Shown here piece after piece: positions 7,767 to 13,880 of a stretch of DNA of 19,861 bases (the first letter of the stretch is position 1; each line of letters begins with the position of its first letter). The stretch comes from Spirochaetaceae bacterium UBA6089. GTDB taxonomy: Bacteria; Spirochaetota; Spirochaetia; Treponematales; Rectinemataceae. The translations under genes were made by a program, and so were the position numbers. The notes under the pieces were generated by a model that did no database searches, was not told the DNA's origin, and worked only from the letters and a program-made list of their open reading frames with translations. The DNA is taken from contig DIXD01000065.1 of NCBI GenBank assembly GCA_002435985.1, forward strand, positions 28,456 through 48,316. Direction: 5' to 3'.

Positions 7767-8774
7767 CTAAAACCCGGTATTGAACGTATACGAACGACCC
7801 CTCATGTAGAGTAAGTAGCTATCAGGGAACCCCGATATGGCAGCCGCATCGTAGATCGCATCCTGAATTTTCGATCCCGGCATGAAGGCGTAGAGCACAA
7901 AGCGGCTCTCGCCCGGCGCATAGGAAAGTCTTTCGACTTCACGCACCCTCTTTGCAAGACTTTTTTCAAACTGAGCGATGGCTTTAGGATCGGGGGTATT
8001 CTGCAGCACAAGCTCATACCGCACGCCGCGCCGCGCCACAGCGGTGCTCATCAGAGTTTTGGTCTGTTCCGTGACTCTCGGCATCGATTGCCATACACTG
8101 GCTGTGATCGCATTCATCATCGCCGCCTCGGGCGACACGGGGCTGAAGGTCTGTGGACTCAGAAACGATATCGAACCAAGAAGCGCTGCAGTGGAGGCGT
8201 CAAAAATCTTCATGCTCCCCTGTGCGGAACCAGTCCATGCGCCGGGGCCACCGCCGAATGTCGTCTTCGCGTCGATTTCGAGGTAGATGTCGGCATTCAA
8301 CTTCTGCGCAATATAGGTGACGATGTCTATAGAGCCCCCGGTTTCAGCCTGATATGCGCTCATCTGATCTTCTTTGTTCCTCTGAATCTGCTCGAAATCG
8401 ACGGGAGAAAGTCCATACTGTTCTATGAGATAGCGGTTGGCCTGAGAAACGGCCGCCTTTGCCAACTGAGGATCGAGGCCAGATGTTTCATCGTAATACA
8501 CCATATAACTGAGTCTATCGAGATATTGCTGCAAGAAGAGCGCTTCATCGGAGGTAAGGGGTGTTGAGACTTGAGATCCGGAGGACAGGAGCGCTTGTGG
8601 CGATGGCGCTTCGGAGGGTGCCCCATCGAAGGGTGGAGTCCCCTGTACGATGTCTTTCGCCCGCTGAGACTCTGGGGCCTCAGTGCGCTCGGAAGGTCCT
8701 GTTGCGCAGCCGATCAAAAGCAACACCACAGAGATCAACGAAAGAGAGCACATCAAAAATCGTTTCTTTTTCAT
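7767..8774 (-). CDS. Hypothetical lipoprotein, first gene of the lipoprotein operon (335 aa)
   Basis: The frame opens further upstream at a TTG (8810), but the ATG at 8774 gives a clean signal peptide: MKKKRF, a hydrophobic stretch, then LIGC with Cys23 lipidated. After a Pro/Ser/Glu-rich linker (about 24-75), the protein has a conserved-looking core. It includes an acidic helix region, a VTYIAQKLNADIYLEIDA strand (the type seen in CsgG/LPP20-linked lipoproteins), an FGGGPGAWTGSAQGSMKIFD segment, and a second alpha/beta module from about 230 to the end (KSLAKRVREVERLSYAPGES). The two-module layout resembles envelope proteins annotated DUF6175 or curli-assembly-like, but I cannot confirm this from sequence alone. 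There is no Shine-Dalgarno sequence; a promoter-like element ends 7 nt before the ATG. It is the first gene downstream of tRNA-Arg. Confidence 0.78.
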   Translation of the reverse strand: MKKKRFLMCSLSLISVVLLLIGCATGPSERTEAPESQRAKDIVQGTPPFDGAPSEAPSPQALLSSGSQVSTPLTSDEALFLQQYLDRLSYMVYYDETSGLDPQLAKAAVSQANRYLIEQYGLSPVDFEQIQRNKEDQMSAYQAETGGSIDIVTYIAQKLNADIYLEIDAKTTFGGGPGAWTGSAQGSMKIFDASTAALLGSISFLSPQTFSPVSPEAAMMNAITASVWQSMPRVTEQTKTLMSTAVARRGVRYELVLQNTPDPKAIAQFEKSLAKRVREVERLSYAPGESRFVLYAFMPGSKIQDAIYDAAAISGFPDSYLLYMRGRSYTFNTGF

Positions 8775-8781
8775 TATTTCT

Positions 8782-8810
8782 ATTATCAGACATTTCGGTG
8801 TCTCTTGCAA
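8782..8810 (-). promoter_or_regulatory. Candidate sigma-70 promoter of the lipoprotein operon
   Basis: On the minus strand TTGCAA (8805-8810) and GATAAT (8782-8787) are exactly 17 bp apart, matching the consensus at 4/6 and 5/6. Transcription would start at or 1 nt before the A of ATG 8774, predicting a leaderless mRNA. The spacer holds a 5-bp hairpin (AGACA-CCGAAA-TGTCT). Confidence 0.55.
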
Positions 8811-8831
8811 GAATCAAACGAGAAAATATGA

Positions 8832-8905
8832 TGAGCGATGCGCGATTTGAACGCGCGACCTTCGGCTCCGGAGGCCGACGCTCTATCCAGCTGAGCTAAT
8901 CGCCC
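8832..8905 (-). tRNA. tRNA-Arg (anticodon CCG)
   Basis: Folded by hand on the minus strand. The acceptor GGGCGAT pairs with ATCGCTC (one G-U), and the D-arm is GCTC-AGCTGGATA-GAGC. The anticodon stem TCGGC/GCCGA encloses the loop CTCCGGA, so the anticodon is CCG, reading the arginine codon CGG. The variable loop is AGGTC and the T-arm is GCGCG-TTCAAAT-CGCGC. The discriminator base is A at 8832. The next bases are TCA, so CCA is not encoded and must be added after transcription. All stems pair fully, so it looks functional. Confidence 0.97.
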
Positions 8906-8942
8906 GCGCGGCGCACCTCTCAACGATGCGGCCGACTGTCGA

Positions 8943-8971
8943 ATGATAAAGATTCGGGTTCGTCGCGTCAA
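8943..8971 (-). promoter_or_regulatory. Strong sigma-70 promoter of tRNA-Arg
   Basis: On the minus strand TTGACG (8966-8971) and TATCAT (8943-8948) are separated by 17 bp, each close to consensus (5/6 and 5/6). The predicted start near 8936 leaves a GC-rich leader of about 30 nt before the mature tRNA 5' end at 8905, to be removed by RNase P. It is the best promoter match in the window. Confidence 0.75.
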
Positions 8972-9010
8972 GCAATGCAGACGCACCGTAGAAAGGTGTG
9001 TCCATGCCGC

Positions 9011-9040
9011 TTGGCGAATAACGGCGTTTACCGGTACACT
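9011..9040 (+). promoter_or_regulatory. Candidate sigma-70 promoter of maf
   Basis: TTGGCG (9011-9016) and TACACT (9035-9040) are 18 bp apart, each 4/6 to consensus. The -10 ends 8 nt before the ATG at 9049 and no Shine-Dalgarno sequence lies between them. The 143-nt gap 8906-9048 therefore holds two divergent promoters (this one and that of tRNA-Arg) and nothing else I can see. Confidence 0.45.
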
Positions 9041-9048
9041 CCACAGCT

Positions 9049-9714
9049 ATGTATGGAGAACCAATAATACTCGCAAGCGAATCGCCGAGGAGAGCCTCTA
9101 TCCTCGAATCGCTCCATATACCTTTTTTTACCATCGCCCCCCGTATAGACGAATCGATATACGATCACCTCGATCCTGATGAGCGCGTTAAGGCTCTTGC
9201 GACGGCCAAGGCTCACAAGGGCAGAAGTCTGTGGCTCGAACAGCTCGATCGACAAGGAGGGGCGCTTCGAGACAAATTTCAGCCTGAAGTACAAATCCCA
9301 GCCACCCCACGTTTTGTGCTCGGAGCCGATACGCTGGTCGCCTTTCCTACAGAAAACGGATGGATAACGATAGGAAAGCCGGCCGATGAGCACGAAGCAT
9401 TCGACATGCTCTCCATGGAAGAAGGAAAGCAGCAGTATGTCTTCAGTGGACTGTGCCTTTTGGATATGGCAGCCGATTTACCCTTCCTCGCTCTTTCAGT
9501 GTCGGAGGTGCAATTCTCTTCCATGAGCCCTGAGGATATCGAATGGTATCTCGGCCTTGACGAGTGGCGAGGCGCTGCAGGCGCATACCGCATTCAGGGG
9601 GTCGGCTCATGCTTCATCGAAGAGATAAAGGGCTCTTGCTCCGGCGTGATGGGCTTGCCAATTCATGAATTATATGGCATTCTCCGTGCGTCGGGGTATC
9701 TGGCTTCACCCTAA
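9049..9714 (+). CDS. maf: Maf-family nucleoside triphosphate pyrophosphatase
   Basis: Maf proteins are cytosolic house-cleaning enzymes that hydrolyse modified or canonical NTPs (dTTP/UTP/CTP or m7GTP types) to NMP and pyrophosphate. Readable motifs are LASESPRR (8-15, phosphate binding), LGADTLV (91-97, with Asp94 the likely catalytic base), GKP (109-111), and the C-terminal EWRGAAGAYRIQG (172-184) followed by GSCSGVMGLPIHE. At 221 residues it is 20-30 longer than usual. The excess is an insertion at about 57-88, between the first helix pair and the GADT motif. Substrate class depends on a few residues near GKP and AGAYRIQG, and I cannot fix it here. The ATG at 9049 lacks a Shine-Dalgarno sequence and sits just downstream of a promoter-like element. 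A hairpin with a short T-run follows the gene. Confidence 0.92.
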   Translation: MYGEPIILASESPRRASILESLHIPFFTIAPRIDESIYDHLDPDERVKALATAKAHKGRSLWLEQLDRQGGALRDKFQPEVQIPATPRFVLGADTLVAFPTENGWITIGKPADEHEAFDMLSMEEGKQQYVFSGLCLLDMAADLPFLALSVSEVQFSSMSPEDIEWYLGLDEWRGAAGAYRIQGVGSCFIEEIKGSCSGVMGLPIHELYGILRASGYLASP

Positions 9715-9738
9715 GGAGAAGCTCATCCATACCGACAA

Positions 9739-9766
9739 TCCGGCACCTTAAGGCCGGACATTTTCC
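9739..9766 (+). terminator. Probable terminator after maf
   Basis: TCCGGC (9739-9744) pairs with GCCGGA (9753-9758) around an 8-nt loop containing CCTTAAG, and CATTTTCC follows. The T-run is short, so efficiency may be low. It could alternatively be the first hairpin of the rpsB leader. Confidence 0.5.
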
Positions 9767-9810
9767 GCCTGCTTTTCGTTATTCGAAACAGGACGAGATA
9801 CAAGGAAGGG

Positions 9811-9829
9811 GATCGGATCATCTCCGATC
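9811..9829 (+). promoter_or_regulatory. Hairpin in the rpsB 5' leader next to the ribosome-binding site
   Basis: GATCGGA (9811-9817) and TCCGATC (9823-9829) form a perfect 7-bp stem with loop TCATC. The GGGAGG ribosome-binding site (9832-9837) begins 3 nt after it. Placement is suitable for autoregulation by ribosomal protein S2, as described for rpsB leaders in other bacteria, but no S2-binding motif can be confirmed by eye. A smaller stem TTTCG/CGAAA (9774-9788) lies upstream. Confidence 0.45.
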
Positions 9830-9842
9830 GCGGGAGGTCTAC

Positions 9843-10721
9843 GTGGCTGTAGTCACCATGAAAAATCTGCTTGAGTCAGGTGTACACTTCGGACACCAGG
9901 TCAAGCGCTGGGATCCGCGGATGAAGAAATACATCTTCGCGGAACGCAACGGCATTCACATCATCGATCTGCAGAAGACCATCCAGGCCATCAAAGAGGC
10001 CTATGATGCCGTACAAAAAGTAGTCGGTTCCGGGAAATCAGTGCTCTTCGTCGGAACGAAGAAACAAGCTCAGGCTGCAATTCAAAAGGAAGCCGAGCGC
10101 TGCGAGCAGTTCTACGTGAACAACCGCTGGCTCGGTGGCATGCTCACCAACTTTGCCACCATCAGAAAGTCCATTCAGAGGCTCAAAAAAATCGAGCGCA
10201 TGGAAGTGGACGGTACTTTCAATAGTTTGACGAAAAAAGAAATCGCCAGCCTCCTCAAAGAAAAGAGCAAGCTTGAGAAGAACCTCGGCGGCATCAAGGA
10301 GATGACGAGCCTCCCCGGCATTCTGTTTGTGGTCGACACCCGCAAAGAGGCGATCGCCGTCGCCGAAGCTCAGCGTCTTGGAATCCCCATCGTCGCAATT
10401 GTCGACACGAACTGCAACCCCGAGGGCATCACATACCCGATTCCGGGCAACGATGACGCCATTCGCTCGATCAGTCTCTTCACCCAGATTATTGCGAACG
10501 CCGTAATCGAGGCGGGAGCTTCCGAAGGCCTCAAGATAATCGAGACCCTGCCCTCCGAAGAAGAACAGGAGATATTGGCTTCCCCGGCAAAGCCAGAGGA
10601 AGACGAGGTGGAAATCGACCTTGAAAATTACTCTGAGGTTCCGGGAGAAAAAGAAGCGGAGGAACCTGCGGATGCCGAAACGCCGATCATCGACGAAGAT
10701 CGGCTCTATGAGGAAAAATAG
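9843..10721 (+). CDS. rpsB: 30S ribosomal protein S2
   Basis: S2 binds the 30S body near the neck and is needed to load S1 and for mRNA docking. The family is unmistakable: MKNLLESGVHFGHQVKRWDP (6-25), MKKYIFAERNGIHIIDLQKT (27-46), RWLGGMLTNFATI (95-107) and the DTNCNPEGITYPIPGNDDA region (188-206). It is 292 residues, longer than the usual 230-260, because of an acidic tail from about 237 on rich in Glu/Asp/Pro. Translation starts at GTG 9843, with GGGAGG 5 nt upstream; starting at the in-frame ATG 9858 would clip conserved residues. The 128-nt leader before it carries hairpins. It is followed after 21 nt by tsf, the near-universal rpsB-tsf pairing. Confidence 0.98.
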   Translation: MAVVTMKNLLESGVHFGHQVKRWDPRMKKYIFAERNGIHIIDLQKTIQAIKEAYDAVQKVVGSGKSVLFVGTKKQAQAAIQKEAERCEQFYVNNRWLGGMLTNFATIRKSIQRLKKIERMEVDGTFNSLTKKEIASLLKEKSKLEKNLGGIKEMTSLPGILFVVDTRKEAIAVAEAQRLGIPIVAIVDTNCNPEGITYPIPGNDDAIRSISLFTQIIANAVIEAGASEGLKIIETLPSEEEQEILASPAKPEEDEVEIDLENYSEVPGEKEAEEPADAETPIIDEDRLYEEK

Positions 10722-10742
10722 CCAAATCCAAGGAGAAATACT

Positions 10743-11594
10743 GTGGAAATCAAAGCTACCGATGTAAAGGCACTGCGCGATAAAACCGGCGCAGGCATGA
10801 TGGATTGCAAGAAGGCCTTGACGGAAGCCAACGGTGATTTCGTCGCCGCGGAAAAGCTTCTGCGAGAGTGGGGAATGGCTGGAGTCGAAAAACGCGCCGG
10901 CCGCACCACCAACGAGGGACGCATCTTTGTCGCTCAGCAAGAAAACGAATTGGCACTCGTCGAACTTGCGTGCGAGACTGACTTCGTGGCAAGAAATGCT
11001 GATTTCGTCAACGCGGGCACGAACATTGCCGAGACAGCGCTCCGACAGAGAGCTACCGCTCCAAACCAGAACCTCGAAGCGCTCGCCAAGGATATTGCTT
11101 CTCTCATCAAAGAAAATATTGCTCTGAGACGAGTCGCCTATTTCAAAGCGGAAGCCAATGAAACGCTCCACGCATACCTCCATGGAGAAGGCAGAATCGG
11201 TGTCGTCGTAAAATTCAGGGCAAATGATCCTGCCGCGTTCAAGAATGAAAAAGTAGCGGCACTTGTGCATGATGTTGCTCTCCATGTGGCGGCCTTCAAT
11301 CCTATGTTCCTCGATGAGTCGAAGGTACCCCAGACATGGCTCTCCGAGCAGAAAGAGATCTTCCAGAAACAGGTCGACCTGGATGAAAAGATGAAAAACA
11401 AGCCTGCAAAGGTGATCGAGGGAATTCTGGCCGGCAAGCTCAAAAAACTTCTCGCCGAAGTCTGCCTTGTGAACCAAGGTTTTGTCCGCGATGAGAAGAT
11501 CTCTGTGGCCACGGCCATGGGGCAGGTCTCCAAAGAAACAGGGTATCAGCTCAGCATCGTGGAATACTATTTTGCAAAGGTCGGACAGAACTGA
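10743..11594 (+). CDS. tsf: Translation elongation factor Ts
   Basis: EF-Ts is the cytosolic nucleotide-exchange factor that regenerates EF-Tu-GTP. The N-terminal UBA-like domain carries LRDKTGAGMMDCKKAL (11-26). The core contains the LACETDFVARN motif (75-85), whose TDF residues 79-81 insert near the EF-Tu magnesium site. The later LHDVALHVAAFNP-type motif (VHDVALHVAAFNP) and the C-terminal EQPFVKD-like QGFVRDEKISV are also present. At 283 residues the length is normal. The start is GTG 10743, with AAGGAG 8 nt upstream. Two hairpins after the stop probably end the rpsB-tsf transcript in whole or part. Confidence 0.98.
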   Translation: MEIKATDVKALRDKTGAGMMDCKKALTEANGDFVAAEKLLREWGMAGVEKRAGRTTNEGRIFVAQQENELALVELACETDFVARNADFVNAGTNIAETALRQRATAPNQNLEALAKDIASLIKENIALRRVAYFKAEANETLHAYLHGEGRIGVVVKFRANDPAAFKNEKVAALVHDVALHVAAFNPMFLDESKVPQTWLSEQKEIFQKQVDLDEKMKNKPAKVIEGILAGKLKKLLAEVCLVNQGFVRDEKISVATAMGQVSKETGYQLSIVEYYFAKVGQN

Positions 11595-11606
11595 GTAAGA
11601 TGTTCT

Positions 11607-11621
11607 TCCGGTCGGACCGGA
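11607..11621 (+). other. Inverted repeat after tsf
   Basis: TCCGGTCGGACCGGA is a perfect inverted repeat centred on one G. It lies 12 nt after the tsf stop and 8 nt before a larger terminator-like palindrome. It may protect or shape the 3' end of the rpsB-tsf mRNA. Confidence 0.5.
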
Positions 11622-11629
11622 GCTCAGAG

Positions 11630-11655
11630 GGCGGCCTTTAAAGGCCGCCTTCTTC
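11630..11655 (+). terminator. Terminator-like palindrome after tsf
   Basis: GGCGGCCTTTAAAGGCCGCC (11630-11649) is a perfect 20-bp palindrome followed by TTCTTC. The stem is very stable, but the T-run is interrupted by C, so it may attenuate rather than stop transcription into frr. Confidence 0.65.
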
Positions 11656-11657
11656 GC

Positions 11658-11678
11658 TTGTACAATATTTGTACAATA
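11658..11678 (+). repeat. Tandem repeat of TTGTACAATA, overlapping a candidate frr promoter -10
   Basis: The 10-mer TTGTACAATA occurs at 11658-11667 and 11669-11678, an exact 11-bp period. Each copy contains the palindrome TTGTACAA. The second copy supplies TACAAT (11672-11677), a 5/6 match to a -10 box placed 8 nt before the ATG at 11686. No convincing -35 is seen 16-18 bp upstream, which would suit an activator-dependent promoter. Confidence 0.55.
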
Positions 11679-11697
11679 AAGCGCTATGGGAGGAGAT

Positions 11698-12252
11698 ATG
11701 GAATCGAACAAAGCCGCTTATGAAGAGAGGATGAAAAAGACCATCGCTGCGCTCCATGATGAATTCAACGCAATCCGTACGGGCAGGGCCTCCCCCGCCC
11801 TTCTCGACAAGGTCCGCGTCGATTATTATGGACAAAAGACACCACTCTCTCAGGTCGCCACGATTTCCGTTCCCGAAGCCCGCCTCATCGTCATTCAGCC
11901 ATGGGACCGCTCTCTTTTCAGCGAAATCGAGAAGGCCATCCTCAAATCCGATCTCGGTCTCAACCCATCAAATGATGGGAAGGTGCTCAGAATCGCCATC
12001 CCTCCCCTGACCGAACAGAGGAGGAAAGAACTCGTCAGGACAGCACGGAATATCGCGGAGCAGGCGCGTGTCGCCATCAGAAATATACGCCGTGATGGCT
12101 TCGAAGAGCTCAAAAAGCAACAGAGCGCCGGCGGTGTGGCCGAAGATGCTCTCAAAAAAGAAGAGGCCGAACTCCAGAAGTTGACAGACGACTATATTGC
12201 CCAGATTAGCAAGATACTCGAACTAAAAGAGAAAGAGATCATGGAAGTATAA
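11698..12252 (+). CDS. frr: Ribosome recycling factor
   Basis: RRF, with EF-G, splits the post-termination ribosome. The signature AIRTGRASPALLDKVRVDYYG (25-45), written here in two blocks, the central LNPSNDGKVLRI-PPLTEQRRKELVR region and the helical C-terminus are typical, and the length of 184 residues is normal. The frame also opens at ATG 11686 (188 residues). I prefer ATG 11698 because alignment with E. coli RRF then matches at the N-terminus, and GGAGG lies 4 nt upstream of it. That GGAGG is inside the longer reading frame, so the upstream ATG could be used only on a leaderless mRNA from the nearby -10 element. It opens the frr-uppS-cdsA-dxr-rseP run, with 13 nt to uppS. Confidence 0.96.
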   Translation: MESNKAAYEERMKKTIAALHDEFNAIRTGRASPALLDKVRVDYYGQKTPLSQVATISVPEARLIVIQPWDRSLFSEIEKAILKSDLGLNPSNDGKVLRIAIPPLTEQRRKELVRTARNIAEQARVAIRNIRRDGFEELKKQQSAGGVAEDALKKEEAELQKLTDDYIAQISKILELKEKEIMEV

Positions 12253-12265
12253 GGATTTTTTAATT

Positions 12266-12976
12266 ATGGAAAAGAATCTCGTGCCGTCGCACGTTGCGAT
12301 CATCATGGATGGCAATGGACGATGGGCAAAGCAGAGGGGGCTCGCGAGGACCCAAGGACATGAGGAAGGTCTAAGGGCAGCCAAACGCATTGTGCTGGCG
12401 GCGCGCCTGGAAGGTATATCCTTTCTCTCCCTCTACACTTTTTCCACAGAAAATTGGAAGCGCACCGCCCAGGAAGTGGGCTTTTTGATGTCGCTCATTC
12501 GAATTCATCTTGTCAAAGAGCTCGATTTTTATCGAGAGCATAAGATAAGGATCGTGCACTCTGGCGACCGCTCAGGGCTACCCCCCGAAGTGCTGACCGA
12601 AATCGACAGGGCAGTCGAAGATACAAAGAACCATCGCGAGCTAACGGTGAATCTTGCGATCAACTATGGGGGCAGGGACGAGATACTGCGCGCAATACAC
12701 CGCATTCTTTCCGGACTCGATTCCGCTGCGGAGGCTGTGCGCGCATTGAGCGAGAGCACGATAGCACTCAATCTCGATCACCCTGAAATACCGGATCCGG
12801 ACCTCATCATCAGGACTGGCGGAGAAATGCGGCTTTCCAATTATCTACTCTGGCAGTCCGCATACAGCGAGCTGTATTTCTCTCCGAAATATTGGCCGGA
12901 TTTTACTCCTGAAGACCTGCATGCTGCCCTCGTCGATTATGCGCACCGCGAGCGACGTTTTGGAGATGCGCGGTGA
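12266..12976 (+). CDS. uppS: Undecaprenyl diphosphate synthase (cis-prenyltransferase)
   Basis: UppS adds isopentenyl units in cis to farnesyl diphosphate, making the C55 lipid carrier for peptidoglycan and surface polymers. The 236-residue protein has all family blocks: HVAIIMDGNGRWAKQRG (9-25, catalytic Asp15), FSTENWKR (59-66), NYGGRDEI, and the C-terminal DLIIRTGGEMRLSNYLLWQ, then SAYSELYF. The start at ATG 12266 has TAAGGA about 10 nt upstream, partly formed by the frr stop codon. Its stop overlaps the cdsA GTG (GTGA), indicating coupled translation. Upstream substrate supply comes from the MEP pathway, whose first enzyme is encoded two genes downstream. Confidence 0.97.
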   Translation: MEKNLVPSHVAIIMDGNGRWAKQRGLARTQGHEEGLRAAKRIVLAARLEGISFLSLYTFSTENWKRTAQEVGFLMSLIRIHLVKELDFYREHKIRIVHSGDRSGLPPEVLTEIDRAVEDTKNHRELTVNLAINYGGRDEILRAIHRILSGLDSAAEAVRALSESTIALNLDHPEIPDPDLIIRTGGEMRLSNYLLWQSAYSELYFSPKYWPDFTPEDLHAALVDYAHRERRFGDAR

Positions 12977-13851
12977 ACGAGAACATAAGGTCCAGACTGC
13001 TGCTGTTCTTTATCGGGATTCCCTTGTTTGTGGTTGTGTTGTACTTTTTCCCCTTCTGGCACTTCGGACTGATTGCAGCCGTCTTGCTCACCATACAATA
13101 TCTCTCGAGCCGCGAGCTCCGCTCCATCCTCCCCCTCGGTGGGCTACGCGATCCAGGGGCGGGGATGACGATCGCCGGCCTCGTGCAGTCTCTGGCTGTG
13201 TATATCGCCTGCATACTCGCGAAAAATCCGTCCGAGCCCGCACTCCTGCTGTTTTTCGTGTCCGCAGTCTGTCTGACGATCGAACTTGCTCCCCTTGGGC
13301 TACAAAAAAAGCCTTCTTTCCCGGAACTCCTCAAGGCAGCCGCATCCATCGTGCTTCTCCATTTCTACACTGCTCTTCTGCCGAGCCTCATTATGCTGAT
13401 CGTGGCTGGATTCCCCGAGGCCCGGGATGCGATAATTACATTCGCCTTGCTCACGTTTGGAAACGACAGTCTGGCATGGCTTTTTGGAAACTATGTCGGG
13501 AGCAAAAGGAACATCGTCGAGGTGTCTCCCAACAAGAGCATCGCGGGCTTTGTTGGGGGAACACTGGGATCGATCGTCGGAGCTTTTTTAGGGATCGGGC
13601 CGCTCGCCGGTCCATGGAAGCCGCTTGGGTGGAATTATATTTTCTTGAGCCTCGGGCTAGGAATTGGAATGGCCTTTTTCGTCATTATGGGGGATCTGTT
13701 CGAGAGTGCCCTGAAGAGAGCCGCAAGGACGAAGGATTCCGGGAACATCGTCCCCGGAAGGGGTGGGGTTTTGGACTCGTTCGACAGTCTCTACTTCAGT
13801 GCGCCTTTCTTTGTCGCATTCTCTTTTTTGTTCCACGTATTCGGCCTTTAA
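12973..13851 (+). CDS. cdsA: Phosphatidate cytidylyltransferase (CDP-diglyceride synthase)
   Basis: CdsA makes CDP-diacylglycerol from phosphatidate and CTP in the inner membrane, the entry point to phospholipids. The 292-residue protein is almost entirely hydrophobic, with about eight membrane segments. The family motif lies at 245-271: ESALKRAARTKDSG, then NIVPGRGGVLDSFDS. Canonical members read PGHGG and DRxD at these places; here they are PGRGG (Arg263) and DSFD (Ser269). The two metal-binding Asp residues (268, 271), Lys254 and Asp255 are kept. The SPNKSIAGFVGG segment (185-196) is typical. The start is GTG 12973, overlapping the uppS stop by 4 nt. The stop lies inside a GGCCTTTAAGGCC palindrome. 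Confidence 0.95.
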   Translation: MNENIRSRLLLFFIGIPLFVVVLYFFPFWHFGLIAAVLLTIQYLSSRELRSILPLGGLRDPGAGMTIAGLVQSLAVYIACILAKNPSEPALLLFFVSAVCLTIELAPLGLQKKPSFPELLKAAASIVLLHFYTALLPSLIMLIVAGFPEARDAIITFALLTFGNDSLAWLFGNYVGSKRNIVEVSPNKSIAGFVGGTLGSIVGAFLGIGPLAGPWKPLGWNYIFLSLGLGIGMAFFVIMGDLFESALKRAARTKDSGNIVPGRGGVLDSFDSLYFSAPFFVAFSFLFHVFGL

Positions 13852-13880
13852 GGCCCTACAATGGTAGCAGGTAACAAGAA

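Noticed and set aside
10038..11711. Very long minus-strand open frame (557 codons) opposite rpsB and tsf
   Set aside because: It lies wholly opposite two unmistakable ribosomal/translation genes. Its protein has no recognisable motifs, and antisense frames of this kind arise from codon bias in GC-rich genes.
12921..13874. Plus-strand frame of 317 codons across cdsA
   Set aside because: It runs in another frame of cdsA with an Arg/His-rich unlikely composition; cdsA itself is well supported.
13843..13880. Possible separate promoter for dxr (TACAAT after cdsA)
   Set aside because: A TACAAT occurs 18 nt before the dxr start, but no acceptable -35 is found 16-18 bp upstream; dxr is more simply read from the operon.
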